This document shows positions 50,721 through 61,164 of a stretch of 64,000 bases of DNA, piece after piece. A model generated the notes under the pieces. That model had not been told where the DNA came from. It saw only the letters and a list, made by a program, of their open reading frames with translations, and did no database searches. Source of the stretch: Verrucomicrobia bacterium LP2A (GTDB lineage Bacteria > Verrucomicrobiota > Verrucomicrobiia > Methylacidiphilales > Methylacidiphilaceae); NCBI GenBank assembly GCA_000526255.1, contig JAFS01000001.1:186001-250000 (forward strand), in the 5' to 3' direction. Numbering within the stretch: the first letter of the stretch is position 1; every line of letters begins with the position of its first letter. The translations under genes were made by a program, and so were the position numbers.

Positions 50721-53700
50721 ATGGTTACTGAAAGCATGACGGCTCGAGAAATTCTGGGGCTGGAACGATCGAGCGATTTCAGCGAAGCGTGCATTACGAT
50801 CGCCTCGCCCGAAACCATTGAATCGTGGAGCAAAGGCGAGGTCAAGAACCCCGAAACGATTAATTATCGCACCTTCAAGCCCGAAAAAGGAGGGCTCTTC
50901 TGCGAGCGCATCTTCGGCCCGACCAAGGACTGGGAGTGCGCTTGCGGGAAGTACAAGCGGATCAAGTACAAGGGGGTCGTTTGCGATCGATGCGGCGTCG
51001 AGGTGACCCTTTCCCGCGTCCGGCGACAGCGGATGGGACACATCCGGCTCGCCGTGCCCGTCGCCCACATCTGGTTCCTCAAATGCATGCCGAGCCGGTT
51101 CGGGCTCATGATGGACATGACCGCGCGCGACCTCGAGCGGGTGATCTACTACGAGGATTATCTCGTCATCGATCCGGGGCAGACTCAGCTGCGCCCGAAG
51201 CAGCTCCTGACCGAGCAGGAGCATCGGGATGCGGTGGCCCAGTACGGGGAGGGGACCTTCGTCGCCAAGATGGGCGCCGAGGCCCTCAGGGATTGCCTGC
51301 AGCAGCTCGACCTGGACGAGCTCGTGACCCAGCTCACCCAGAGCATGGATCAGACCCGGAGCAAGCAGCTCCGGAAGAAGGTGGCGAAGCGGCTGAAGCT
51401 GGTCCAAGGCTTCCTGGGCGTTGGCACACGTCCTGAGTGGATGATTCTGGAGATCCTTCCGGTGATCCCGCCGGACCTCCGACCGCTGGTCCCCTTGGAA
51501 GGAGGGCGCTTCGCGACTTCCGATCTCAATGATCTGTACCGGAGGGTGATCAACCGGAACAACCGCCTTCGCACCCTTTTGCAGCTAAAAACCCCGGAGG
51601 TGATTATCCGGAATGAGAAGCGCATGCTGCAGGAGGCTGTCGACGCCCTGCTGGATAACGGCAGGCACGGCAGGGCCGTGACCGGCGTGGGGAACCGGCC
51701 ACTCAAGTCGCTTTCGGACATGCTCCGCGGGAAGACGGGCCGTTTCCGGATGAACCTCTTGGGGAAGCGGGTCGATTACAGCGGCCGCTCGGTGATCGTC
51801 GTCGGGCCTGAGCTGAAGCTCAACCAGTGTGGATTGCCCAAGAAGATGGCTCTGGTGCTTTTCGAGCCGTTCATGATCCGGAGGCTCCGGGAGCTGGGGC
51901 ATGTCCATACGGTGCGCAGCGCCAAGAAGATGATCGAAAAGCAGGATCCCCTCGTCTGGGATATTCTCGATCAGGTTACCCAGGGGCACCCGGTGCTCTT
52001 GAACCGGGCTCCGACGCTTCACCGTCTCTCGGTGCAAGCTTTCGAGCCGGTTCTCATCGAAGGGGACGCCATCCGGATCCATCCGTTGGTCTGTACCGCC
52101 TATAATGCGGACTTCGACGGCGACCAGATGGCGGTTCACGTGCCTCTTTCGATCGAGGCGCAGATGGAGGCGCGGCTGCTCATGCTCGCCTCCCAAAACA
52201 TCTTTTCCCCGTCGAGCGGACGGCCGATCATGACGCCCACGCAGGACATCACGCTCGGCTGCTACTACCTCACGCAGGCGCCTCACCGTCTCCCTCCGGG
52301 CTCCCCGCAGCCCAGGCGTCCCATCTTTTCGGACACCGACGAGGTGCTCTTCGCCCTGGCCGAGGGAGCAATCAAGACCCACGACCTCATTCTCTTCGCG
52401 AATCCTGACTTCCGCCGGGATACGCTGCTGGGAGACAAGGAGAAGAAGTTCCTCGAAACGACTCCCGGGAGAGTGATCTTTCACCAGATTTGGCCGAAAG
52501 AGCTGGGTTTCTTCAACAAGCCTGCGGGAAAGAAGCAGCTGGGCGAGCTCATTCTTCGTTGCTATCAGCTCGTGGGACGGGACGAGACCGCGGCCTGTCT
52601 CGATCGGTTGAAACGGGTAGGTTTCCAGGAGGCGACGCGGGCGGGTATTTCCATCGGGATGAACGATATGATCATTCCGGAAGAGAAGCCCCGGGTTGTG
52701 GCGAAGGCCCAAGACCGCGTGACCGTCGTGGAGCGCCAGTACCGTTCGGGTGCGATCACCGACGGAGAGAGATACAACAAGATCGTCGACATTTGGACCC
52801 AGGCCACCGACGAGATCTCCGGCCTGATCTTCCGAACGCTGGAAAGCAGCCGGGAGGGCACCGAGTTCAATCCGCTCCTCCTGATGGTTGACTCGGGGGC
52901 GCGGGGAAATCGCCAGCAGGTGCGTCAGCTGGCGGGGATCCGGGGCCTGATGGCGAAGCCGTCCGGAGAAATTATCGAGCGCCCCATCACTTCCAACTTC
53001 CGCGAAGGGCTTTCGGTCCTCGAATATTTCATCAGCACTCATGGGGCGCGGAAGGGCTTGGCGGATACCGCGCTCAAGACGGCGGACGCCGGCTACATGA
53101 CGCGAAAGCTCCATGACGTGGCCCAGGACGTGGTGATCACCGAAGAGGATTGCGGAACGGCCAACGGGGTGGTTGCCCAGGCGATCTATGAGGGAGACGA
53201 GGAGATCGTCAAGTTGAGCGATCGGATCTACGGCCGAGTCTCGTGCGAGGATATCACCGATCCGCTTACTCGGAAGAACTTGATTGCGAACGGGGATCTC
53301 TTCGACGATGTAAAGGCGCGCGCCATCGAGCAGCTGGGCGTTGAGAAAGTTCGCATCCGCTCGGTCCTCACCTGCGAAAGCAAATGGGGAGTTTGTGCCA
53401 AGTGCTACGGGCTCAACCTCGCGACCAATCGGATGGCGAAGCTGGGCGAGTCGGTCGGGGTGATCGCAGCTCAGTCGATCGGCGAGCCGGGCACTCAGTT
53501 GACGATGCGGACATTCCATATCGGGGGAACCGCATCGCAGATCTTCAAACAGCCGCAGATCCGGGCCAAGAACGACGGGATCGTCCAGTACGTGGACCTG
53601 CGTGTGGTGCGCTCGCTGGATGACAACTTCGTCATCTTGAGCAAATCGGGATTCCTTTCGGTCGTCGATCAGTCTGGCCGCGAGCTCGAGCGCCATACGA

Positions 53701-54905
53701 TCGTCATGGGCAGCCTCGTCTCGGTCGCGGACGGGGGCGAGGTGAAGAAGGGGCAGGTCTTCGTTCAGTGGGACCCGTACAACGTGCCGGTGTTGACGGA
53801 AAAGGCGGGTGTGGTGGAATTCCACGACATTATCGAAGGAGTCACGGTCAAGAGGGAGCTCGACGAGGCGACCAAGCAGATTGGAACGGTCGTGATCGAG
53901 CATAAGCACGATCTCCACCCGCAAATCGTAATTCGTGATCCGAAGAGCAGAGAGGTGCTCTCCTTCTACGGCATCCCGGCGGGAGCCCGAATCGAGGTCA
54001 AGCCGAAAGAGGAGGTCGCTGCCGGGCAGCGAATCGCCCGAACGCCGCGCAAGCTCGTCAAGACCAAGGACATCACCGGTGGTCTTCCTCGCGTGGCCGA
54101 GCTTTTCGAAGCGCGGCGCCCGAAAGATTCGGCGGAAATCGCCCGAATCGACGGAATCGTCGAGGACGGCGGCATCGTCCGCGGCAAGCGGCGCCTCCTG
54201 ATTCAGGATCCGCAATCGGGGCAGGAAGAGGAGCATCTGATCCCGCTCTCCAAGCATCTGATCGTCTTCAAGGGCGATGTCGCGCGCAAAGGACAGCAGC
54301 TCACCGAGGGCCCGATCGTCCCGCAGGAGATCCTGGAGGTGGGCGGGGTGCAGGAGCTTCAGGAATATCTGCTCAACGAAGTGCAGGAGGTCTATCGTCT
54401 CCAGGGAGTCGAGATCAACGACAAGCATGTCGAGATCATCATCCGACAGATGTTGCGCAAGGTGAAGATCCTCGACGCGGGGGATACCCCCTTCCTTTGG
54501 GGGGAACAGATCGACCGGCTGGAATTCGAGCGAGCGAATCGGGAAGTGGAGGCGAAAGGCGGTAAGCCCGCCGAGGGCCTCCCCGTACTGCTCGGCATTA
54601 CCAAGGCCTCGGTGGAGACCGAGAGCTTTATCGCCGCGGCGAGCTTCCAAGACACCACCCGGGTCCTCACCGAGGCCGCGACGCTCGGGAAGATCGACAA
54701 GCTCCGAGGCTTCAAGGAAAACATCATCATGGGCCACTTGATCCCGGCGGGAACAGGATTCCGCACCTACCGCCATCTCCGGCTGGTGGAGCATGGAGAG
54801 CCGCCCGCGCAGCAGCCTTTGGGCGAGGAGGAGGCTCCCCCCGAGAAGCCGCAGTGGAGCCAGCTTCTCCAAAGGGCCTCCGCCAGCAGCTCCAGCGGCG
54901 AGTAG
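50721..54905 (+). CDS. rpoC: DNA-directed RNA polymerase subunit beta'
   Basis: A 1394-residue subunit with the N-terminal zinc site ([20 protein letters not shown]), the metal-binding active site [12 protein letters not shown], the trigger-loop region, and the second zinc site ([11 protein letters not shown]). The ATG at 50721 has GGAGG seven bases upstream; the longer frame from 50664 is not needed. A 1095-codon open frame lies antisense to it but is a codon-composition shadow. It converges on folD across 74 bases that hold no clear terminator. Confidence 0.98.
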   Translation: MVTESMTAREILGLERSSDFSEACITIASPETIESWSKGEVKNPETINYRTFKPEKGGLFCERIFGPTKDWECACGKYKRIKYKGVVCDRCGVEVTLSRVRRQRMGHIRLAVPVAHIWFLKCMPSRFGLMMDMTARDLERVIYYEDYLVIDPGQTQLRPKQLLTEQEHRDAVAQYGEGTFVAKMGAEALRDCLQQLDLDELVTQLTQSMDQTRSKQLRKKVAKRLKLVQGFLGVGTRPEWMILEILPVIPPDLRPLVPLEGGRFATSDLNDLYRRVINRNNRLRTLLQLKTPEVIIRNEKRMLQEAVDALLDNGRHGRAVTGVGNRPLKSLSDMLRGKTGRFRMNLLGKRVDYSGRSVIVVGPELKLNQCGLPKKMALVLFEPFMIRRLRELGHVHTVRSAKKMIEKQDPLVWDILDQVTQGHPVLLNRAPTLHRLSVQAFEPVLIEGDAIRIHPLVCTAYNADFDGDQMAVHVPLSIEAQMEARLLMLASQNIFSPSSGRPIMTPTQDITLGCYYLTQAPHRLPPGSPQPRRPIFSDTDEVLFALAEGAIKTHDLILFANPDFRRDTLLGDKEKKFLETTPGRVIFHQIWPKELGFFNKPAGKKQLGELILRCYQLVGRDETAACLDRLKRVGFQEATRAGISIGMNDMIIPEEKPRVVAKAQDRVTVVERQYRSGAITDGERYNKIVDIWTQATDEISGLIFRTLESSREGTEFNPLLLMVDSGARGNRQQVRQLAGIRGLMAKPSGEIIERPITSNFREGLSVLEYFISTHGARKGLADTALKTADAGYMTRKLHDVAQDVVITEEDCGTANGVVAQAIYEGDEEIVKLSDRIYGRVSCEDITDPLTRKNLIANGDLFDDVKARAIEQLGVEKVRIRSVLTCESKWGVCAKCYGLNLATNRMAKLGESVGVIAAQSIGEPGTQLTMRTFHIGGTASQIFKQPQIRAKNDGIVQYVDLRVVRSLDDNFVILSKSGFLSVVDQSGRELERHTIVMGSLVSVADGGEVKKGQVFVQWDPYNVPVLTEKAGVVEFHDIIEGVTVKRELDEATKQIGTVVIEHKHDLHPQIVIRDPKSREVLSFYGIPAGARIEVKPKEEVAAGQRIARTPRKLVKTKDITGGLPRVAELFEARRPKDSAEIARIDGIVEDGGIVRGKRRLLIQDPQSGQEEEHLIPLSKHLIVFKGDVARKGQQLTEGPIVPQEILEVGGVQELQEYLLNEVQEVYRLQGVEINDKHVEIIIRQMLRKVKILDAGDTPFLWGEQIDRLEFERANREVEAKGGKPAEGLPVLLGITKASVETESFIAAASFQDTTRVLTEAATLGKIDKLRGFKENIIMGHLIPAGTGFRTYRHLRLVEHGEPPAQQPLGEEEAPPEKPQWSQLLQRASASSSSGE

Positions 54906-54979
54906 GGAATCACTCGTCTTGCTTCGATGCCGGGAAAACCGGAGTCGGCCGAGGAGAGGGAGTGGTTTCCCGCGCGGAA

Positions 54980-55867
54980 TCAGGCGGCGAGCCGCTCTGC
55001 GGCCTCGACTGTGTTCGCGAGAAGCATGGCGATGGTCATGGGTCCGACTCCTCCCGGATTCGGGGTGATCCAGGCGGCAGTCTGAACCGCTTCGAGGAAG
55101 TGAACGTCACCGACGATCCGGCTTCCTCCGGGAAGAGAGGGAGCCGGCAGACGGGAGACGCCCACGTCGACGACGACCGCTCCCGGCTTGATCATCGGGC
55201 CGCGCACGAATTCGCCTCTCCCGAGGGCAGCGATCAGAAAGTCTGCTCGCCGGCAATGTTCCGGAATGTGCCGACTCTGCGAGTGAAGAACCGTGACGGT
55301 TGCATCGCCTTGTGCGCCCTTGGCCAGCAGGAGAGCCGCAAGAGGCTTTCCCACGATGTTGCTCCTTCCCAGGATCACGACTTCCGCGCCGGCCGTAACG
55401 AGGCCGTAGTGCCGGAAGATCGCGCAGATCCCTGCGGGGGTGCAGGGAACGAAGCCGGAAGGGTCGCCCAAGAGCAACTTGCCGGCATTGACGGGATGAA
55501 AACCGTCGATGTCCTTCGAAGGATCGATCGCTTGGCAAACGACCTCCGCCCGAATCTGTCGGGGAAGAGGCATCTGCACCAAGATGCCGTGGGTCCCGGG
55601 GTCGCGATTCTTCTCCTCGAGCCGGCCGAGCAGCTCCCGCTCCGTGGTCGCGCTCGGCAGGACCACCGCTTCGGAACGGATGCCGAGCTCCGTTGCCCGT
55701 CTCTCCTTCATGCGAACGTAGAGCTCCGAGGCGGGATCATCGCCGACTCGAAAGAAGGCGACGGCCGGTTCGATCCCCTGCTGGCGCACCTTCTCCACTC
55801 GAGCCCTGGTCCGTTCATGGACGGCGGCGGCTACCACCCGGCCGTCCAGCAATTTTGCCTGATGCAT
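54980..55867 (-). CDS. folD: Bifunctional methylene-THF dehydrogenase / methenyl-THF cyclohydrolase
   Basis: A 295-residue enzyme interconverting 5,10-methylene-, methenyl- and 10-formyl-THF. It has the YVRMKERRATELGI segment with the catalytic Lys, GILVQMPLPRQI, DGFHPVNAGKL, FVPCTPAGI, GRSNIVGKPLAALLL and the C-terminal PNPGGVGPMTIAMLL. The ATG at 55867 follows GAGGAG. It lies 11 bases downstream of the SDR gene, so the two form an operon. In C1-using bacteria it links formaldehyde/formate carbon to folate. Confidence 0.95.
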   Translation of the reverse strand: MHQAKLLDGRVVAAAVHERTRARVEKVRQQGIEPAVAFFRVGDDPASELYVRMKERRATELGIRSEAVVLPSATTERELLGRLEEKNRDPGTHGILVQMPLPRQIRAEVVCQAIDPSKDIDGFHPVNAGKLLLGDPSGFVPCTPAGICAIFRHYGLVTAGAEVVILGRSNIVGKPLAALLLAKGAQGDATVTVLHSQSRHIPEHCRRADFLIAALGRGEFVRGPMIKPGAVVVDVGVSRLPAPSLPGGSRIVGDVHFLEAVQTAAWITPNPGGVGPMTIAMLLANTVEAAERLAA

Positions 55868-55878
55868 CGTTTTTCTCC

Positions 55879-56760
55879 TCAGGACACAGCCGACGGCACC
55901 CGCTCCGGCAAGAGGGGAAGAAGACCCTCCCGAAATGAGGGATAGAAAGGCTTCCACCCTAAGGTCCGGGCCTTCGCGTTGGAGACCCGCTTGTGTGTCC
56001 GTTTCCTCTTTCGATCCGGAAGGCTGGCTTCTCCCCCTTGTGGCGGGAGGGGCATTTCGAGCCTTTGCGCCAGCCAACCGTAAAATCGGCTTTCCCTCAC
56101 CGGCTCATCATCCACGACGTTGACCGTTTCTCGATGGAGACGCAAGGCGAGGAAGTGAAGGATCGCGGAGGCGACATCGTCTCGATGGATCTGGTTGATC
56201 CATAGGTCCCTGTTCGAAGTCCTCGCTTCGCCGCGCAAGAGCCGGTCAAGGCGATGCGTCCGACCGGGACCGTAGATCCCGGCGATTCTGAGAACGCCTC
56301 CACCCGCGTCGAGGGCCATCCGCTCGGCTTCCCGAAGGATGCGGCCAGTTTCCGAGTCGGGTTCTGCAGGGGAGTCCTCGTCGACGGGCTCGCCGGTCGA
56401 TTGGCCGTATACCGAGGTCGAGGAGAGAAAGAGGAACGGCAGCCCCGGGAAGCGACGAAGAGCGTGGGAGAGTCCGGTAACGAAGACGTTTTGATACTCT
56501 TTGGCTCCGCCGCGAGAAGAAGAGGGGCCGTAGATCAGGAAATCGAAACAAGTCGTCAGGCTCTCCCAGGACTCCCAGGAGCCGACGTCCCCGGTCAGGG
56601 CCGGAATGTCGAGAGCGGCTAGCCGGGCTCGGCTCGCTTCGCCTCGGACCCATGCCCGAAATCCGATCCGTCGATCCTGGAGAGCCCGGGCGACCCGGGT
56701 GCCCACATAGCCGCAGCCGACCAACAGGATTCGTGCCGGAAAGCCTGCAGCATGCTCCAT
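55879..56760 (-). CDS. NAD(P)-dependent epimerase/dehydratase (SDR) family protein
   Basis: A 293-residue extended-SDR protein of the YeeZ/YlbE type. It has a Rossmann motif ARILLVGCGYVGTRVARAL, a FLFLSSTSVYGQSTGEPVDEDSP segment (Ser and Tyr of the active site) and INQIHRDDVASAIL. The exact substrate is unknown. It is cotranscribed with folD and divergent from proB across a 243-base gap that I could not resolve into promoter elements. Confidence 0.82.
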   Translation of the reverse strand: MEHAAGFPARILLVGCGYVGTRVARALQDRRIGFRAWVRGEASRARLAALDIPALTGDVGSWESWESLTTCFDFLIYGPSSSRGGAKEYQNVFVTGLSHALRRFPGLPFLFLSSTSVYGQSTGEPVDEDSPAEPDSETGRILREAERMALDAGGGVLRIAGIYGPGRTHRLDRLLRGEARTSNRDLWINQIHRDDVASAILHFLALRLHRETVNVVDDEPVRESRFYGWLAQRLEMPLPPQGGEASLPDRKRKRTHKRVSNAKARTLGWKPFYPSFREGLLPLLPERVPSAVS

Positions 56761-57003
56761 GGAGCCAATCTGCGTTCATTCCGCCGGGAAGGAAAGGTGC
56801 TTTTTTCATTGCCCCCCGTGGATCTTGAGTGTCGACCCATCCGTCCTCACCCTTGCGCCGGGAAGGCGCGGAAGGAAAAAGCCGTTGCGGGAAGGCGGGC
56901 GAGCCTCCATATAAGTAGCCATGCGAGCGGTTTTTCCCTCAGGACTTTTTTCCATGCGAAACGGAGTTCTGGCGAAGGGAGGCTTACCCCAAGGAAGCTA
57001 CGC

Positions 57004-57813
57004 GTGAGGGAAATGGGCGGGGGAGAGCGGGCGGGGCGACCGCATCCGCGATGGGTGATCAAGCTGGGAACGGGGACCTTGAGCACTCCCGAGGGCGATC
57101 TGGATTTGCCGCAGATTCGCCGCCTGGTCGAGCAGGTCTCCGCGCTCAAGGGAGACGGCTGGGAGATCGTTCTGGTCAGCTCCGGTGCCATCGGAAGCGG
57201 CATGGGTCTCTTGGGGTATCGGAGACGGCCCACGGCGATCGAGGAGTTGCAAGCCTGCGCGGCGGTCGGGCAGCCCCAGCTCATGCGCCTTTACGAGGAG
57301 CTTTTCGCGGAACGCGGCTATCATGTCGCTCAGCTCTTGCTGACCTACCTCGATCTCGACAGCCGCACTCTCTATGAAAACGCCCGCAAAACGATGGAGC
57401 ATCTCCTATCGAAGGAAATCTTCATTCCCGTCATCAATGAAAATGACGTAGTTTCCTACGAGGAGATCAAGTTCGGGGACAATGACCGGCTCTCCGCGCA
57501 CGTTGCCTCGATGGTGGAGGCGGATAAGCTGATCATTCTCTCGAATGTTCCCGGCTTGCGGGAACGAGACGATGGGGAAGGGAGGATCATCCCCCTGGTT
57601 GAGGAGATCACCGAGGAGATCGAGGCGATGGCAGGGAAGACGAGGAGCGAGCGCTCTGTGGGCGGAATGGTGACGAAGATCGAGGCGGCTCGGATCGTGG
57701 GGAGCGCGGGAATCCCCATGCAGATCGCCGACGGCCGGGAGAAGGGGATTCTCCGGAAGATCGCCGCCGGCGAGCGGGTGGGGACCCTTTTTCTCGCGAG
57801 CGGGAAACGATGA
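57004..57813 (+). CDS. proB: Glutamate 5-kinase (short form without PUA domain)
   Basis: About 269 residues of an amino-acid kinase that phosphorylates glutamate, the first step of proline synthesis. It has WVIKLGTGTLS, VLVSSGAIGSGMGLLG, VINENDVVSYEEIKFGDNDRLSAHVA and GGMVTKIEAA. It ends soon after the kinase domain, so the C-terminal PUA domain of E. coli ProB is missing. The GTG at 57004 has AAGGAAG seven bases upstream; an ATG at 57013 is the alternative. It overlaps proA by four bases. Confidence 0.93.
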   Translation: MREMGGGERAGRPHPRWVIKLGTGTLSTPEGDLDLPQIRRLVEQVSALKGDGWEIVLVSSGAIGSGMGLLGYRRRPTAIEELQACAAVGQPQLMRLYEELFAERGYHVAQLLLTYLDLDSRTLYENARKTMEHLLSKEIFIPVINENDVVSYEEIKFGDNDRLSAHVASMVEADKLIILSNVPGLRERDDGEGRIIPLVEEITEEIEAMAGKTRSERSVGGMVTKIEAARIVGSAGIPMQIADGREKGILRKIAAGERVGTLFLASGKR

Positions 57814-59072
57814 CCTCGTTGGAAGAGCAGGTTGAGTCCATTTGCCAAGAGGCCAAGGCGGCTTCCCAGAAGCTCGCCCAGACCCGCGCCGAGAGGATCG
57901 ACGCGGCGCTCGAGGCGATCGGAGAGGTCCTGGAAGAATCGCGGCCGCGAATCGAAGAAGCCAATCGACTCGATGCGGAGCTCGGCCGCAAGCAGGGATT
58001 AGGGGCGGCTCTGCTCGATCGTCTGGCCCTCTCGCCGAAAGCGTTTTCCTCGATATTGCGCGGAATTGAGGAGGTCCGGAGGCTGCCCAGCCCTCTCGGC
58101 CGGATTCTTGAGGAACGGACCCGCCCGAACGGGCTCTTGATTCGGAAAGTGCGCGTTCCCATCGGGGTCATCGGGGTGATCTACGAAAGCCGCCCCAACG
58201 TGACAGTCGACGTAGCGGCCCTCTGCTTGAAAGCGGGCAACGCGGTGGTCCTCAGAGGCGGCAGCGAGGCCTTCCATTCCAATACCGCCCTTGCGCATGC
58301 CTTGCGGGAGGGACTCGATCGGGTAGGACTCCCTCCGGCGACCGTCCAGATCATCCCCACGGTCGACCGGGCCTCCATTCCCATTCTCTGCCGACAGCGG
58401 CGCTATCTCGATCTTCTGATTCCTCGTGGGGGTTACGGCCTGATCGAGACCGTCGTGACTCACGCCCAAGTGCCCGTCATCAAGCATTTTCAAGGCATCT
58501 GTCACGTTTTCGTCGAAGCGCGGGCTGACGTGGAGATGGCGCGAAAGATTGTGGTGAACGCAAAATGCCAGCGGCCCGCAGTCTGTAACGCGATGGAGAC
58601 CTTGCTGGTCGACCGGAAGATCGCACCCGCGTTTCTTCCCGGGATGGTGCGGGAGTTGCGCGAACGCGGTGTCGAAATCCGCGGCGACGAAGAGACCCAG
58701 CGCCTCGGGGGTGCTGAGGTGGCTCCGGCGACTCCGGAGGATTGGGCGACCGAGTACCTCGACTTGATTCTCTCCGTTCGGGTCGTCGATGGATTGCCCG
58801 AAGCCCTGGCCCACATCGGGCAGTTCGGTTCGAGCCATTCGGACGCCATCGTAACTGAAGATCGGGAGACCGCGGAGGAGTTTCTCCGCTCGGTCGATTC
58901 GGCGGTCGTCTACTGGAACAGCTCCACTCGCTTCACAGACGGCGGGGAGTTCGGCCTGGGTGCCGAGGTCGGGATCAGCACCGACAAGATCCATGCGCGC
59001 GGCCCGATGGGGGTCGACGAGCTCACTTCGTACAAGTACGTCGTGGTCGGCTCCGGCCAGATCCGGGAGTAG
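57810..59072 (+). CDS. proA: Gamma-glutamyl phosphate reductase
   Basis: A 420-residue NADPH-dependent aldehyde-dehydrogenase-fold enzyme, the second step of proline synthesis. It shows VPIGVIGVIYESRPNVT, LRGGSEAFHSN, LIPRGGYGLI, the catalytic Cys region (KCQRPAVCNAMETLLV) and a C-terminal GLGAEVGISTDKIHARGPMG. Translation is coupled to proB through an ATGA overlap. Confidence 0.96.
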   Translation: MTSLEEQVESICQEAKAASQKLAQTRAERIDAALEAIGEVLEESRPRIEEANRLDAELGRKQGLGAALLDRLALSPKAFSSILRGIEEVRRLPSPLGRILEERTRPNGLLIRKVRVPIGVIGVIYESRPNVTVDVAALCLKAGNAVVLRGGSEAFHSNTALAHALREGLDRVGLPPATVQIIPTVDRASIPILCRQRRYLDLLIPRGGYGLIETVVTHAQVPVIKHFQGICHVFVEARADVEMARKIVVNAKCQRPAVCNAMETLLVDRKIAPAFLPGMVRELRERGVEIRGDEETQRLGGAEVAPATPEDWATEYLDLILSVRVVDGLPEALAHIGQFGSSHSDAIVTEDRETAEEFLRSVDSAVVYWNSSTRFTDGGEFGLGAEVGISTDKIHARGPMGVDELTSYKYVVVGSGQIRE

Positions 59073-59073
59073 C

Positions 59074-59700
59074 CTATCCTTGCTTCGGAGGCCGGTCCTT
59101 CCTCTTTCGCTTCGACTCCCCCTCGGAGCTCGATCCTTCCGGGAAAGGCGGCTCGGAAGTCGCGTCATCCTCTTCCACAAATCCTTCTTCCTCATCCGGA
59201 TCGGAAAAATCGTCTCCCCGGGTCTCCCCGAGCTCCTCGTCTTCGTCGAAGAGGCCGAGCGCTTCATTCTTGAGCACGTTGACCATCAATTCGTTGAAGC
59301 TCGAGAACTCCGCCGCCGGCTCGAGGGTGTCGGCATAGAGAGCAAAATACTTTCGTTCCGGAAAGCAGTAGGCGTACCGGAAGAGGTCGGAATGGCCGAT
59401 CAGGAGATACTCAGGCTTCCTCTCGAGGCTTTGTGCAGCCAGATTTTCCGCGATCAGGCCGGGAAGGAACTGATCCTCCTCCTCTTCTTGGTCTATCGCG
59501 TAGAAGACGACTCCGTTGTGGGCGAGGCCGTCGGCCAGCAACAGGAGATCGAGATAGTCCGGCGGAATCCTAATGTCGTACCGCTCCTCCACCTCTCTCG
59601 CGTAGGCCTCCACCCGCGCCGGCGGACGACCGACGAAGGGTTGAAAGCCTGCCGCCTGTTCTTCTTCATTCACCAGCGCTACATACGTTTTGTAGTTCAT
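59074..59700 (-). CDS. SMI1/KNR4 (SUKH)-like protein, candidate immunity protein
   Basis: A 208-residue protein. Residues ~25-145 fit the SUKH fold: an N-terminal helix, then YDIRIPPDYLDLLLLADGLAHNGVVFYAID, a strand-rich middle and a closing helix. The C-terminus is an unusual tail, first acidic (DEDEELGE, DPDEEEG) and then basic (KRKRKDRPPK). SUKH proteins commonly neutralise nuclease toxins encoded next to them, and an HNH protein lies 127 bases upstream on the same strand. The fold call is from pattern only. Confidence 0.6.
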   Translation of the reverse strand: MNYKTYVALVNEEEQAAGFQPFVGRPPARVEAYAREVEERYDIRIPPDYLDLLLLADGLAHNGVVFYAIDQEEEEDQFLPGLIAENLAAQSLERKPEYLLIGHSDLFRYAYCFPERKYFALYADTLEPAAEFSSFNELMVNVLKNEALGLFDEDEELGETRGDDFSDPDEEEGFVEEDDATSEPPFPEGSSSEGESKRKRKDRPPKQG

Positions 59701-59827
59701 GGGAAAATCCGGGGAGCCAGGCTCAGGATGAGTCTCTATCCGAAGAAGGAGGGCGTGGGCTCATGCCGACCGATGGTTCGTTCCAGTGCCTCTTGGGGGG
59801 ACGTGTGGGAACTGAGGACTCTGCCGC

Positions 59828-60952
59828 TTAGCGATGGAAGGATGGGCCGCTTGGTCTTGAGTAAGATCGACCGACCGCAGAGTGGGTGGTTGAAGACTCG
59901 TTGGGAACATAGCCTTGCTCGGGAAGGATTGGCAATCGAAATCGAGGCGTGTGGTCAAGAGGAAGGACTTCTCCATCGACTCGGGCCCCGGCCGGTAGAA
60001 ACCGGCGGGCGAGCACCGCCCCCTCAGTGGCCGCCTCCTTCCGGGCTTTCTGCTCTTGCTCCGGCTGCCGATTTTCCGGACGGTAATAGATGTTCTGAAA
60101 GGTTCGGACCGCTGCGCGGCACTCCTCGGGAATTTCGTAGGGCAGCTTGCCCGCAGCACGGCTGAAAGCGACCAGGCGTCTCTGCCAGCTCGGCGGAAGC
60201 TCCGCCTTGGGATCGAGGCTCCTCAGCTCCCGCCGGACTTCGTCAACGTCCGCGAAAGCTTTGCGGGTCGGAGGGTAAAACGGGAAGAGCGGGCGGGGGA
60301 TGTAGGCATCGGTCACCGAGCCCGGAGGAAGGTGAAGCTGCGGATGAAGAATGGCGGCGTGGAGAAAGTGGTGGGCATTCTCCCGGTTGTTTCCGCTGGT
60401 GAAGGTCGAGATCACCACAAGGTTGCTCGGGTCGTTTGGACCCCCGCCGTCGAGCCGGAGAGAGCTCTTTTGGACGACATGGTGACAGTTCCACATGTCC
60501 GGTCGCCGCTCGGGTGCTTGTGTGATCTTTCGCACACCCTGCGGCAGGACCGCCCGAACCCCAAAGAGCGTGGTTCGATCGCGTACAACGCCATCCCGGT
60601 CGACTGTCTCCTCCCACTTTCTCTTCGGCATCTGCCCCCGTTCCATCATCGCCACTCCCTCCTTGCCGACGGCGAGCAGCGCGAGCGCGCGCGTGGTGGG
60701 GTCTCGGGCGAGAGCCGCGAGCAATTGTGGGCGGGTCCGATTGTATTCCCGGACGATCTTCCGGTAGGTCTTCCCCTCATGGTCGAGGGTCCGCACGCGC
60801 ACCCGCTCGAGCGCGATTCCGGGGGCGGCGGGCGGGGTTTCGAGGATCCGTTCGACCGTTCCAACTCGTTCGAGCCCCTGCACCATTGCCGCGATCTTTC
60901 CTTGCATGGCTGGGGACGGTTCGATCGGTTTGCGACGCTTCGATTTGCTCAT
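59828..60952 (-). CDS. HNH/EndoVII-fold nuclease-like protein, candidate toxin
   Basis: A 374-residue protein. The central region has an HNH-type arrangement: H157-H158 (NCHHVVQKSS), N177 (NDPSNLVVIS) and H194-H195...H198 (ENAHHFLHAA), consistent with a metal-dependent His-Me nuclease of the kind found in polymorphic toxins. The flanks are basic and Pro-rich, and I see no signal peptide, repeats or secretion domain. The frame opens further upstream to 61219, but the ATG at 60952 gives a natural start (MSKSKRRKP). It is followed on the same strand by the SUKH-like gene. Toxin activity is inferred from motif and context. Confidence 0.58.
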   Translation of the reverse strand: MSKSKRRKPIEPSPAMQGKIAAMVQGLERVGTVERILETPPAAPGIALERVRVRTLDHEGKTYRKIVREYNRTRPQLLAALARDPTTRALALLAVGKEGVAMMERGQMPKRKWEETVDRDGVVRDRTTLFGVRAVLPQGVRKITQAPERRPDMWNCHHVVQKSSLRLDGGGPNDPSNLVVISTFTSGNNRENAHHFLHAAILHPQLHLPPGSVTDAYIPRPLFPFYPPTRKAFADVDEVRRELRSLDPKAELPPSWQRRLVAFSRAAGKLPYEIPEECRAAVRTFQNIYYRPENRQPEQEQKARKEAATEGAVLARRFLPAGARVDGEVLPLDHTPRFRLPILPEQGYVPNESSTTHSAVGRSYSRPSGPSFHR

Positions 60953-61164
60953 GGCTCGGATGCTGGGTGTTCCTCTCCTATTGTTAGGCGATCGGGTCCT
61001 TGCGCGCACCCGGTCGAGGTTTGCCTGATCTTTCGGCTCGACTTCCCGCTCGGAAGCCCGTTCATGGTTCCCGTCGGGAAAGAGGGCGACCCGAGGTCGC
61101 GCAAGGGAGAGGGGAGGATGGTTCTGGCAAGAAAAAACAAAGGCGCCGAAGAGAGGACGAGAAG

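Noticed and set aside
51585-54872. A 1095-codon open frame antisense to rpoC
   Set aside because: It mirrors the rpoC reading frame and arises from GC-rich third codon positions. The translation has no recognisable domain and no ribosome site, whereas rpoC is unmistakable.
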